A DNA stretch of 43,609 nt from a virus. The stretch is taken from positions 1 to 43,609 of the IMG/VR virus record IMGVR_UViG_3300027793_000126, one strand, 5' to 3'. This document shows positions 9,305-18,400 of the stretch, piece after piece; position 1 is the stretch's first letter, and every line of letters starts with the position of its first letter. The notes beneath the pieces are model-generated. The model was not told the origin of the DNA and searched no databases. It saw nothing but the letters and a program-made list of their open reading frames with translations. The position numbers and the translations under genes are program-made.

Positions 9305-10284
9305 TACAATATCCCTGGCGTACGAAGATCTGTTATATATTTATCTAAAATGGTGTCAACTAAAATATTTCCAGTACCTGAAAACTTTGAAGAATTATAT
9401 TTTAAACTAAACTGATCTGTTTTATAGTCTGAAACGTAAGCCTTATAGTGATCCATTTTGCCACAAGCAATATCATCAATTAACATTAATGTTGCTTCAC
9501 GTATATCATTAGGAATTACTTTATACCCTGCCTCATATACAAAAATATAATCATATCCTTCTGGAAAACTTACTGAAGGATTTTTTGTGTTCGTCCATAG
9601 ATTGTCAAAATTTTCATATGGAGCATATGCATAAAATGAGTCTGAGCCTGCATCTCTATATTTTAATGGTTTTCTTTCTGCACGATTAAAAGAGTCTGAC
9701 GATGAAGAGTCTGTAGCAACTTTTACTATTGCTGTGGTATCTTTTGTTATTAAATAATTATAGCCATCAAGTGCTGGAATATTTTCAGATATATCAAAAA
9801 CTAATTTTCCATTTTCATATACTTGATTAATTTTATATGCAGAGTTCCATAGTGGCATGTAGTCTGTTCCTTGTCCTACAGTTTCAAGTATTTTTTTCTC
9901 AAATGTAAATCTAGTTCCAACCACAGAGTCAATAATTGCTCTGGCAATTCTTTCATTATATGAAGCATTTGCAATTTCTGTAGCAGTTGTGCCTAGTGTA
10001 TTAGGATTGACATATGGCCTAACTACAGTTAATATGTCTTCAACTACAAGATTTCCTGGCTCTTCATCAACTGACTCATATATTGTTACATTGTAATCGT
10101 TGTCATATTTTACAAAATCTCCAGTTAAAGTATAAGTAATTTGAGAGTTTGAATTTGATGTTAGCGTGTTTGATCCAGACACTGTTTCATCATCGTTTTC
10201 AATATATAAAAAATATTCTGTATTTGCCTCTGGCACATCATACTTTACTTCTAGTGGAAATGGTGGGAGTCTTAGAACTATCAT
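9304..10284 (-). CDS. head-tail adaptor with N-terminal β domain
   Basis: This 326-residue protein has two parts. Residues 1-90 read as an immunoglobulin-like β domain (LEVKYDVPEANTEYFLYIE, ITYTLTGDF). The C-terminal 80 residues carry a helical adaptor pattern (IPNDIREATLMLIDDIA, then YVSDYKTDQFSLKYNSSKF, then ILVDTILDKYI) that I recognise from gp6/gp15-type head-tail adaptors in actinophages. Those bind the portal in the finished head. It is longer than the usual 120-200 residues because of the extra N-terminal domain. It abuts the genes on both sides. Confidence 0.6.
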   Translation of the reverse strand: MIVLRLPPFPLEVKYDVPEANTEYFLYIENDDETVSGSNTLTSNSNSQITYTLTGDFVKYDNDYNVTIYESVDEEPGNLVVEDILTVVRPYVNPNTLGTTATEIANASYNERIARAIIDSVVGTRFTFEKKILETVGQGTDYMPLWNSAYKINQVYENGKLVFDISENIPALDGYNYLITKDTTAIVKVATDSSSSDSFNRAERKPLKYRDAGSDSFYAYAPYENFDNLWTNTKNPSVSFPEGYDYIFVYEAGYKVIPNDIREATLMLIDDIACGKMDHYKAYVSDYKTDQFSLKYNSSKFSGTGNILVDTILDKYITDLRTPGIL

Positions 10285-10286
10285 TA

Positions 10287-10628
10287 TTATTTACCGTAGT
10301 GTTTTGCTACTTCTTGTGGGGTCGCAATGCGAACCGACTTATGAGTTAGCCACTTTTCGGAAACCTCCTTGCTTACAATATTATAGCCTTTTACGACTTC
10401 TCCAACACCATTCCAGAATACGTTTCTTTCTGAAAATATTGCTACCTTCTCTGGTGCTGTTTCTTTTATTTTTGTTAGTTTTTCTGTTTCTTCTTTTGGT
10501 GTCCAACTAGCAATAACTTCAAGCATGTGAGCCTTTGTGCTTACCCCGAATAGGTCAATATTGTTCTTCTTTGCATAAGACTTTATTTCCATAACAGTCT
10601 TTTTAGACAAATCTTCAATAATAGACAT
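10287..10628 (-). CDS. small head protein with HeH/SAP-like helical domain
   Basis: This 113-residue protein starts with a helix-extended-loop-helix pattern (TVMEIKSYAKKNNIDLFGV, then TKAHMLEVIASW) like the HeH, LEM or SAP domains often encoded near phage capsid genes. The second half has a small strand-turn motif (FSERNVFWNGVGEVVKGYN). AGGAGG precedes the ATG. Its own extended -10 lies 17 bp upstream. It is probably a head-associated protein; nucleic acid binding is possible but not shown. Confidence 0.5.
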   Translation of the reverse strand: MSIIEDLSKKTVMEIKSYAKKNNIDLFGVSTKAHMLEVIASWTPKEETEKLTKIKETAPEKVAIFSERNVFWNGVGEVVKGYNIVSKEVSEKWLTHKSVRIATPQEVAKHYGK

Positions 10629-10644
10629 TAGTTCCTCCTATGTC

Positions 10645-10653
10645 ATTATACCA
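10645..10653 (-). promoter_or_regulatory. extended -10 promoter (TGGTATAAT)
   Basis: TGGTATAAT on the minus strand is followed by GACATAGGAGGAACTAATG. The expected transcription start would fall about ten bases before the ATG, at or next to the Shine-Dalgarno sequence. No -35 match is seen. Confidence 0.5.
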
Positions 10654-10656
10654 GAA

Positions 10657-10896
10657 TTAGCGCCGTCTTCTTCCTTTACCAAAATTATTTTGTAGTGGTA
10701 AACGAATTCCATTTGGTGTTCCAGATGGATTTACAGCATTTGGTCCAGATGTATCTCCAAGCGTTGCCCCAGATGTTCCCAAAGTATTAACTTGCAAACC
10801 GCTTGGACCCATAATAATAACACCAGGGGTTCCTAAAGATTGAATAACTCCTTCAGCAACGTGTGTGTGATTCTGTGGTGTTCCTGGATATGACAT
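10657..10896 (-). CDS. small protein related to the capsid N-terminal arm
   Basis: This 79-residue protein aligns with residues 7-75 of the major capsid protein just upstream. Both share YPGT, an H-x-H pair, EG, then VNPxGTPxGIxLP. It ends in a basic tail (GKGRRRR). It lacks any capsid-fold region. The gene follows a hairpin after the capsid gene and has AGGAG before the ATG. It could be a decoration or assembly factor that mimics the capsid arm, or a product of partial gene duplication. No function can be assigned from sequence. Confidence 0.65.
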   Translation of the reverse strand: MSYPGTPQNHTHVAEGVIQSLGTPGVIIMGPSGLQVNTLGTSGATLGDTSGPNAVNPSGTPNGIRLPLQNNFGKGRRRR

Positions 10897-10917
10897 ATTG
10901 CTCCTAAAATTGAATAA

Positions 10918-10943
10918 GGAGGGTAGTTTTTACGCTACCCTCC
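10918..10943 (-). terminator. hairpin after major capsid gene
   Basis: A perfect 9-bp inverted repeat (GGAGGGTAG / CTACCCTCC) with an 8-base loop lies 20 bp after the capsid stop. On the minus strand it is followed by TTATTCAATTTT, a weak T-tract. It probably gives partial termination or protects the 3' end of the capsid mRNA. Confidence 0.6.
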
Positions 10944-10962
10944 CTATAAATTGTTTCAGCGA

Positions 10963-12075
10963 TTATGAGTTTGCTGCTGCTGTTGCGAATGCAACTGCAT
11001 CAAGTTCTTCCCACTGAATACCAAAGCGGACGAATACTGTGTACTCAATTGTGTCCTTCTTTGGTTGGTAGAAACGGTTTACAGTGATATCACGTTGGAA
11101 TCCCCATACACGGTTCTGAGGGAATGTAAGATCTACATAACCTGCAGGGTAGTAAGGAACTTCCTGAACTTCAACACCGAGAACACGAGTTGTACGTGCT
11201 CCACCAAATGTCTGAGCATTGCCGTCATAGTATGACTGACGCATTGCTTCTGTTCCACCAAGACGTGGTGTAAATGCTTCTGCAATTGCATCAGCAAGTG
11301 TACCGTTGTTCTTGACGATTCCCTGGAATGCATCTGTACCAGCATAGAACTTAAGATTGTTCTTGATTGCACGATACTTACGTGGCATTGCAAGGATGAT
11401 ATCCTGAAGTACTGGTGTTGTCCAGTTATTATCAGTAACTGTTACGATAGACTCGTGTGAGTCTCCATCCTGTACCTTTGAAACAAAACCTTCCATAATG
11501 TTAAGGAAAGCGTCTCCGCCTGCTCCAGTACCATTAATTGCAAGATCTTCAATGTCGTTTGCAAAAGCGTTAGTCATCAAACGAACAAGATGGTCTTCAA
11601 GAGCGCCACCTTCTACGTTATCTTCTAGTGCTTCTGTTGATACTTCCCAGTCAAGACGAATCTTCTTAGTAGTCAATTCAACCTTTGAGAAAGTTGCGCC
11701 TGCATTTGTGAATGTAGGGTCTGCTTGTGCTGCTGCACGAATTACACGCTCACCAACGTTAACTTTTTCAAGTTCCATTGTGTTGGCTCTCATAGTAACT
11801 CTACGTCCATCCTTAGCGAGAACTGTAGCATCCCACACATAATCAATGAAGCGACGTGCTTGTTCAGGCAATAGGATACCACCTGGTGTTCCAACTGGGT
11901 TTACACCAAGTTGAGCATCACCGTAGTTTGCACCAGCAATGTTACCCATAACGCCGACACGACCATTAACAATGGCTGCTGCGTCTGCGGTAGAACCAGA
12001 TGCTACTGCGCCTTCACCTGTGTGGCCATGGCCTTCAGTTGTACCTGGATAGTTTTTTACGATATCTTCTGACAT
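10963..12075 (-). CDS. major capsid protein, HK97 fold
   Basis: This 370-residue protein follows protease/scaffold and portal in the standard head gene order. It has the pattern of HK97-fold coat proteins: a flexible Gly-rich N-terminal arm (residues 1-75), a segment LTTKKIRLDWEVSTEALEDN, a long helix region AFANDIEDLAINGTG, and a late β segment (RDITVNRFYQPKKDTIEYTV). The ATG at 12075 has AGGAGG eight bases upstream. The in-frame GTG at 12084 overlaps that Shine-Dalgarno and is rejected. No promoter lies between it and the scaffold, so it is co-transcribed with it. Confidence 0.92.
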   Translation of the reverse strand: MSEDIVKNYPGTTEGHGHTGEGAVASGSTADAAAIVNGRVGVMGNIAGANYGDAQLGVNPVGTPGGILLPEQARRFIDYVWDATVLAKDGRRVTMRANTMELEKVNVGERVIRAAAQADPTFTNAGATFSKVELTTKKIRLDWEVSTEALEDNVEGGALEDHLVRLMTNAFANDIEDLAINGTGAGGDAFLNIMEGFVSKVQDGDSHESIVTVTDNNWTTPVLQDIILAMPRKYRAIKNNLKFYAGTDAFQGIVKNNGTLADAIAEAFTPRLGGTEAMRQSYYDGNAQTFGGARTTRVLGVEVQEVPYYPAGYVDLTFPQNRVWGFQRDITVNRFYQPKKDTIEYTVFVRFGIQWEELDAVAFATAAANS

Positions 12076-12102
12076 ATTGTTCACCTCCTAGTGATTTTTA
12101 TG

Positions 12103-12657
12103 TTAGTTATATAGGTCGGAGAATTTGAGGAAACGTCCGCCCCATAGGGATTTTTGAACTGGAGTTGAGTCCAGTTCCTGCACGATCTCGCCTAGATCGC
12201 CAGACTTGCGGAAAGCGGTGTCCTTTTCTACGGAATCAACTCTCTTTCCAATTTCATTAAAAGTACCCTTGATCTGATTTACATCAGTTGTTGTGGCATC
12301 AAGAGACTTCTTCATATTAGCAACTTCATCACCAAGTGACTTAATTGTTGCTGCTAGATCGCCAAAGGCATTAGTAACAGATTCCTTGATTTCTGCAATT
12401 GCATTTGCAATTACTTCATCAGCCTTTGCAGCATCTTCTGCTGCTGGTGCTTCAGGAGTCTGAATTGCATCTTCTACTGAAGATGTAGCACTATCTTCTA
12501 CAACAGAATCAGACTTTTCTGCTTCAGCAACTGGTGCTTCTGCTTCTACGACTGCTTCTGGTGCTTCTGTTGGTTGTGCCTCTGGAGTGACCTCTGCGGA
12601 TACTGCTTCTGCTTCTGCAACTGGTGCATCAACTACTGCTGTTGTATCTTCTGACAT
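12103..12657 (-). CDS. nested scaffold protein (internal start in protease gene)
   Basis: Within the protease frame, AAGGAGGTAAACCCTATG gives a full-strength Shine-Dalgarno seven bases before the ATG at 12657. Translation from here gives a 184-residue acidic protein that starts MSEDTTAVVD, has a Glu/Ala/Pro-rich half, then a coiled coil (FGDLAATIKSLGDEVANMKK) and a C-terminal segment likely to bind capsid. This layout matches lambda C/Nu3, where free scaffold comes from an internal start. That this start is used is inferred. Confidence 0.7.
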   Translation of the reverse strand: MSEDTTAVVDAPVAEAEAVSAEVTPEAQPTEAPEAVVEAEAPVAEAEKSDSVVEDSATSSVEDAIQTPEAPAAEDAAKADEVIANAIAEIKESVTNAFGDLAATIKSLGDEVANMKKSLDATTTDVNQIKGTFNEIGKRVDSVEKDTAFRKSGDLGEIVQELDSTPVQKSLWGGRFLKFSDLYN

Positions 12658-13428
12658 AGGGTTTACCTCCTTGTTAATCTTAGAAGTATTAATGCCTTTA
12701 GCACTATCAACTAAGAACTTTATCATGTTTGCTTTTTCTGAGTCATTTTTTTCTACAAAACCAATGTTTTTCATTTCGTTTCCACTTACTGGGCTAACGT
12801 ATGTTTCTTCATCAGATGTTAGAACAATTCCTGTTTCTTCATCGTAGAAAACATTTTCTACAACTACATCTGCTAGGTCACCCTTAATAACATCTACACC
12901 GTCAACTTTTTCAACAGACATAATGCTTGCAAACTGATTTGCTGGTGAGTCTACAAGACTTAACTCTACAAGATCGTAGTCTTTAATAATTCTAATTGAT
13001 TTTTCTAATTCTTCATTATATGCATCGTCCCACTTATTCATTCTTCCCCCGATTGAAAAACCAGTATAGGTTCCATCAAGAACCTTTTCCCATGCATCTG
13101 CTGCACCCTTTGAAATATAAGTTGATACATAAACACCTTTATAAAACTTTTTTGTTTCTGGATCAAAATACTTTTCTTCTTTAAAAGAAATCATTTTTCC
13201 TACGGCTGATGGCTGATGCATTTCACGAATATTTCCACGGAATTTTGCAAATGCCTTCATTGAAGCCTCTGTTGTTACAATATCATATTGCTTGTCAAGA
13301 TTATCAAGAGAAGCAAATCCAGAGACTATACGCTTTTCTACGTCTACTTTTCCAAAGGGCATTGATAGACGAACATTGTCGCCATCAGTGGTCCAAAAAG
13401 CCTTATTTATGTTCATATCGTATTCCAT
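12103..13428 (-). CDS. prohead protease fused to scaffold domain
   Basis: Residues 10-170 form an S78-type prohead protease. The catalytic His is H71 (REMHQPSA) and Ser is S125 (TGFSIGG), followed by the conserved ELSLVDSPAN. Residues 258-441 form an acidic Ala/Glu/Pro-rich and then coiled-coil scaffold region. The protease trims scaffold and capsid arm during head maturation. The ATG at 13428 overlaps a TATAAT box; the ATG at 13416 lies ten bases after that box and may be the true start of a nearly leaderless message, as neither has a Shine-Dalgarno. An internal start at 12657 probably makes free scaffold. Confidence 0.88.
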   Translation of the reverse strand: MEYDMNINKAFWTTDGDNVRLSMPFGKVDVEKRIVSGFASLDNLDKQYDIVTTEASMKAFAKFRGNIREMHQPSAVGKMISFKEEKYFDPETKKFYKGVYVSTYISKGAADAWEKVLDGTYTGFSIGGRMNKWDDAYNEELEKSIRIIKDYDLVELSLVDSPANQFASIMSVEKVDGVDVIKGDLADVVVENVFYDEETGIVLTSDEETYVSPVSGNEMKNIGFVEKNDSEKANMIKFLVDSAKGINTSKINKEVNPMSEDTTAVVDAPVAEAEAVSAEVTPEAQPTEAPEAVVEAEAPVAEAEKSDSVVEDSATSSVEDAIQTPEAPAAEDAAKADEVIANAIAEIKESVTNAFGDLAATIKSLGDEVANMKKSLDATTTDVNQIKGTFNEIGKRVDSVEKDTAFRKSGDLGEIVQELDSTPVQKSLWGGRFLKFSDLYN

Positions 13429-13435
13429 TATACCA
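13427..13435 (-). promoter_or_regulatory. extended -10 promoter for the head operon
   Basis: TGGTATAAT on the minus strand lies in the 30-bp gap after the portal-gene start side and overlaps the first ATG of the protease frame. Transcription would begin near 13420, four bases before the second ATG. Confidence 0.5.
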
Positions 13436-13457
13436 AATGTTTATGCAGATTTCTCAA

Positions 13458-15089
13458 CTATTGAGACGCTCTGCCTTCACCCTTCGGATTACGTCCAGAC
13501 ACTGTTGCTGGTCCATCTGACTGGCTATTTGTTCTTTCTGCATCTCTAGAACGATTTCCATTTGCTCTTGAGTCTGCTGCCTGTCTTGGAGTTAACTGTA
13601 GAGGAATGTCTCCATGCTCAGCCTGTGGTAAATCTAAAATCTCACGTGCCTCATTAGGAAGCATAATCTGATTCTTAACATATCGCTCAAGAATTTGAGA
13701 CTGTGCGATCTCATCTGTAAGAGTAAGTTCGTTAAATTTAAACTGAAGAATATCCGTTCTTTCTTTAATTATTTTTCCAATAATTTTTTCAAGATGCTGT
13801 TGTTCTGGGCGAGACACTTGCTCTTTAAAGGTTCTATCTTGTGAGAGTGCTGCTGCAAGTCCTGATTCTGATCCACCAAGTTTAGAGATAGGTACCTGAT
13901 GTGCAATTAAAATATCATCACGATTTTGCTTGCGATATTCTTTAAATGAACCGTCTTGAATACCATTTTCAATAGGATCCATTTTAAACTCAACCTTTGA
14001 CTGATCATTATCTCCAGGAAGTGGTATGTACAAAGTTCTATGTGATTGTGACTTTAATCCTGTCTGCAAGAATCTAAACATTTTATCTTCAGCATCAGCA
14101 GACAACTTAGCGCCTTTAAGAGTAATTACATATCTTGGTACCGCTTTATTTTCAAAATAATCAATATTATATTGTGAAGCAAGTTGGTCACCAATAAGTG
14201 AAGGAAGCGCTGCAACAATATCTGGAACTCCATAGTATGTGTTTAATGGAGAATAATCTTTAAAGTGAATAATTTCATTTGGACGATTATCTGCTGTTAA
14301 TGGGTTTCTGTTTGTAGCACCAAAGTTTCGGAAATAAACAACCTTTGGTCCAATGATTTGAACATATCCATCACGGATACGACGAACACGCATTGTAGTT
14401 GATGGAATATGACCTAAGTATCCAATTTCCCCACTTACCGTTCTTCCAATTTCCATATATCCGTTTCCAGTTGCCTGAAGATCTGTATAGATTTTTTCCA
14501 TTGTACGTGTAAAACTATCATCATCGTTTAAAGACTCAAGCCAATCACGAAGTTCTAACTTTGCTCGTTCAATACGATTACGAGCACGACTGGTTGCTGC
14601 TTGATCTGAATTATTTTCAAGACTCATCATTGTGCGATCTGTTACATCAAATCGGTAACCAAGACCAACAACATTTTCTACCTTTGCGTCAATCGCAGCA
14701 TGATTAGCAAAAGAAGTATCATAAAAGTTAGCAAGTTCGTACATATTGTACGGTGGTGTAATTACATCAAATAGTCCGTAACCATTTCGGTACACTAAGC
14801 CAGGGTTTATTGCCTTTGATCCAGAATCTTTAAGTCCTTTAGGATCAGCATTTGCTGAATCAAGATAAGGGGTACTAAGAAGATCAATGTTTCCATTTGT
14901 AGCAAGATAACCTTCTTGCGTCATTGCCTTGTTTACTTGTCTGGTTATACGACGTTTAAAGTTATCTTCAAGTCCCCCAAGATTTTTTAATTCGTCCCAA
15001 GACTTATTAAAAGGATCACTATTCTTAAACTGGCTCTCTTGTTTTTCGTTTGTTCCAAGCCTTGCTTCAATATAATCGCTATTACTCAT
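13458..15089 (-). CDS. portal protein
   Basis: This 543-residue protein has the motifs of the Phage_portal family: a segment NEIIHFKDYSPLNTYYGVPDIVAA at residues 270-295, a wing/stem region with ISKLGGSESGLAAALSQDRTF near 420, and helical C-terminal parts (LPNEAREILDLPQ). The dodecameric portal forms the DNA channel at one head vertex. The ATG at 15089 (MSNSDYIEARLG) is preceded by AAGGA and overlaps the end of the previous gene by 8 bp; a longer frame upstream is rejected as it lies inside that gene. The C-terminal 40 residues are polar and probably disordered. Confidence 0.9.
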   Translation of the reverse strand: MSNSDYIEARLGTNEKQESQFKNSDPFNKSWDELKNLGGLEDNFKRRITRQVNKAMTQEGYLATNGNIDLLSTPYLDSANADPKGLKDSGSKAINPGLVYRNGYGLFDVITPPYNMYELANFYDTSFANHAAIDAKVENVVGLGYRFDVTDRTMMSLENNSDQAATSRARNRIERAKLELRDWLESLNDDDSFTRTMEKIYTDLQATGNGYMEIGRTVSGEIGYLGHIPSTTMRVRRIRDGYVQIIGPKVVYFRNFGATNRNPLTADNRPNEIIHFKDYSPLNTYYGVPDIVAALPSLIGDQLASQYNIDYFENKAVPRYVITLKGAKLSADAEDKMFRFLQTGLKSQSHRTLYIPLPGDNDQSKVEFKMDPIENGIQDGSFKEYRKQNRDDILIAHQVPISKLGGSESGLAAALSQDRTFKEQVSRPEQQHLEKIIGKIIKERTDILQFKFNELTLTDEIAQSQILERYVKNQIMLPNEAREILDLPQAEHGDIPLQLTPRQAADSRANGNRSRDAERTNSQSDGPATVSGRNPKGEGRASQ

Positions 15090-15483
15090 CAAACTGATCC
15101 TTGCCTGCCTTGTTAAGAGTTTGTTGTGCTGCATGCCAAGCACCAAGATCATTCATTGATGGAATTAATCCAGACTTCATTCTGTCCATTTGCTCTGAAT
15201 ATTCTTCGTCTGTAATTCTTGTAAGACCAGGTACAAATACGGCTTCACCGTCTCCCTCATCCCCATAGTGCTTTGCTGCTGCCTTTAATTCTGCAATTTT
15301 TGTAAGGTCGTTACGCATAGATTCAATATTAAGTACGTTTCCGCTACCATCAGTAAACCACTTACCATTTGATTTCTTATATACGTATAGACCCCAGTTA
15401 TACTTCTTTTCAATTACTTGTCTGCGAACATTTTTTACTAGTGGTTCGCCAGTTTCAGGGTTAATTAATGAATCCATAACCAT
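15082..15483 (-). CDS. small protein upstream of portal, function unknown
   Basis: This 133-residue protein starts MVMDSLINPETGEPLVK and has a compact strand motif (YNWGLYVYKKSNGKWFTDGSG) and a helical C-terminus. It precedes and overlaps the portal gene. No terminase motif (Walker A or nuclease) is present, so it is not the missing terminase. The start could be the ATG at 15483, one base after TATACT, or the ATG at 15477, which would make a leaderless message. No family is recognised. Confidence 0.65.
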   Translation of the reverse strand: MVMDSLINPETGEPLVKNVRRQVIEKKYNWGLYVYKKSNGKWFTDGSGNVLNIESMRNDLTKIAELKAAAKHYGDEGDGEAVFVPGLTRITDEEYSEQMDRMKSGLIPSMNDLGAWHAAQQTLNKAGKDQFDE

Positions 15484-15484
15484 C

Positions 15485-15493
15485 AGTATACCA
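15485..15493 (-). promoter_or_regulatory. extended -10 promoter, leaderless layout
   Basis: TGGTATACT on the minus strand is followed by seven bases and then the ATG at 15477. It is the probable promoter for the 133-residue gene and portal. No Shine-Dalgarno is present. Confidence 0.45.
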
Positions 15494-15495
15494 CA

Positions 15496-18400
15496 TTACA
15501 CTGGGGTTTTGACTATGGACTGCCAGTTTTTCTCGGTATATATCTTTAATTTGTCATCATCAAACAAAATTCCCTCTTGATCATCAACAATAATCTTATT
15601 GGTTCCTACATAAGATTTATAAATATCGTCTGGATTTGTTGAATATAGATTTGAGGAAGAAATAACAAGAACCTCTTGCCATACATAGTCGTTGACCCAG
15701 TACTGCCAGTCTAGATCAATGATTCCATCATTTTTAACGCTAATCCACGGTCTTGATATATACCTTTGAAGTTGCTGAAGGCTGTTTGCCTGATAGTATG
15801 AAATATTGTTAAAAAGCATGGGGCCACTAAGACTAATTGCTCCAGTATAGGAGTCAAAATTTAAAGAATTTGAAAAAGAAATACCAAGGGATAGCCACTC
15901 TCCAATACCAATTTTTGGCTCTCTAACTAAAACACCATTTACATAATATGCAATTCCACTAACATCTTCTCCAGTTAGTAAACTTTTTGCATATATTGTT
16001 GCCCGATTTTTTTTATTGGTGTCTGCAACAAAATAAAACTTAATTGTATCGTTTTTATGTCTTATGTCAAATAACTCTAACGAGTTATCGTCAAATGATA
16101 CTCCGTCATACCTCATCCAAAGTTGAGCAGCATTAATCTGATAAGAAGAAGACTTTGAATCATTTATTGATATTGCAACTCCACGACTTACATCAGCATC
16201 AAAAGTTCCACGAATTTTTATTCCTGAATCTTTTGTTAAATAAAGGTACGGACTGCTTCCTTTATAAATACTAAATGGGTTTTTTGTTTTATAGTCATAA
16301 TACAATCCAGTTTTTTTATAAGGAAACATTTTAACACCAAACTTTGTGCCAATTTCATTAAATGAGTTATCGTTTAAAGACTGAGAAGCAATTTCTAGTT
16401 TTTTAATTTGCAAAGATTTCTTAATAGTTCCACGGACAAAAAATTCAATATGATAAACAATTGCAAGTTCGTTAAAATCAATAGTTTTACTTGGATACAA
16501 AAGTGTTCCATTGATAACTTCAAACTTAGTTCTTAGCCAATTTGGATATAGGTCAATGTCAATAACTCCATCAATATTTGGCTTTTCTTCATAAATAAAA
16601 TAGTCCTGTTGTTCGTTTGCCCCATTTTCTATGTATTGAAAAGTTATATATGTTTTTACAAAAGCGTTTTCTGTATCATAAAACTGATACGGCTCTACAA
16701 GTTGTTCTCCAATTATTGATGTTGATGGATAGTCAATGTTAAACTGTAAAAAATCTAAATCATAATATTCTGTACCATTTTTATTTTTAATATTTTTTCC
16801 AAAATATGATAATGGTTGATAGTCTTCCCAATACCCGTATGAAGAAATATCAAAATAAAAAGAACCATACTCTTCAATTGGAACAAGGGTATAACTTGCT
16901 GTATGATCAAGTAAATCCTGAGAAGAAGATAGCAAAGCAATTCCATTATCATCAAAATGATCTTTAATTATTCTTGAGTTAAACTTTGTAGAAAAACCAA
17001 AAGAATACATTTTTCCAGTAAAAGAATACTGTGGATTATCTTCTCCTGCGACATAAAGTTTTAAACCATTTCTATTTCCAAAAAATGTTGAAACATTTCC
17101 ACCAAAAACATTAACCAAATCTTCTATGATAAAACCAACTGAAAATTTTTCATCCGAAATGATTTCATCTGATGTATATATTTCTTCTTCAATTCCATTA
17201 TATACAAGATAATAATATATCTGGTCATTATTTTTTCTTACACCAAAAAAGTTTCCAGTTACAGAATTATAAATCTTAAACAGTGTTTCTTCTGAAGATA
17301 AACTATCAGAACTAAATATTCCAAAAACAGCATGGACCTCATCATTTAAAACATTAAAAGAATTAAAATTAATATATGAGTGATTATTGTCCCATTCAGA
17401 GTTTGGATGAAAAGTTGTAAACTTATAATCTTCAGATTGTATGTCTTGATTATCTAGATAAAAATCATTTAGTGACTTTGTTCCAGTAACTATTTCAGGC
17501 AAACTATAATTTGGAAGAGTCAAGTATGATGACGTTGTTGCAATATTGTCAAAGTTTCCTTGTGACCATTGTGCAAAATTAGGATAAGAGTAATTTGCTG
17601 TGTAACCAGCAAATGGGTAATCAATAAAAACTGATGTTCCATTATAAGAAGAGTTAATTGCTTGTGTTGGCAAAACTGCTTGACCATATACCAGTCTACG
17701 CTTTGCAACATTGATTGGCACCTGATAAGGGTATATGGCTACACAGTCAATTTCAAACGGATCAACATCATTATACGCATAAAACCCTAACCAGTCTTGA
17801 TTTTTATTTTGACTATCAAGTTCGTTTGGCAAAGAAAGATTGTCTGTGTCTATAATAAAAGAAATAACTTGTTCTCCATTAATTAATACTGATGCTGAGT
17901 CACGAATTAATCTAATCTGAATAAGCATTGGCCTAAACCATTCTCCAACAAAATGAGAACCAAAAACGTTTCCAATTGCAAAAGTAAGAAAACCATTATT
18001 TACATACAAACCATCTGATGAGCCTATTGGACCAAAAATTCTTTTATCCGTAGTTGCACTTGAATTTATTCTTGCCCAAAATTCAACTGTATAGTCAAGG
18101 TATTGACCTTTTTTATTTAAAAATCCTTTGCCAGGCACAATTATAGAAGCGTTATCTGATGGTAAAACCTTTGTTACATTTGTTGAACCATAAACCATTG
18201 GAATACTTGTATTTCTTGCAAGCAAGCCATTAGAATTTATGTAATATCCATTTTCATCAGAGATTCCATATGGTTCCACTACTATTCCTTGTTGTCCACC
18301 ATATATAGCAATTTCTGACGGAATGCTTGTTGAGTGTACACCTAAAGATGTTACATTAAACTCTTCTGACCACTGACCAGCAGTTATTCCATTTACATAA

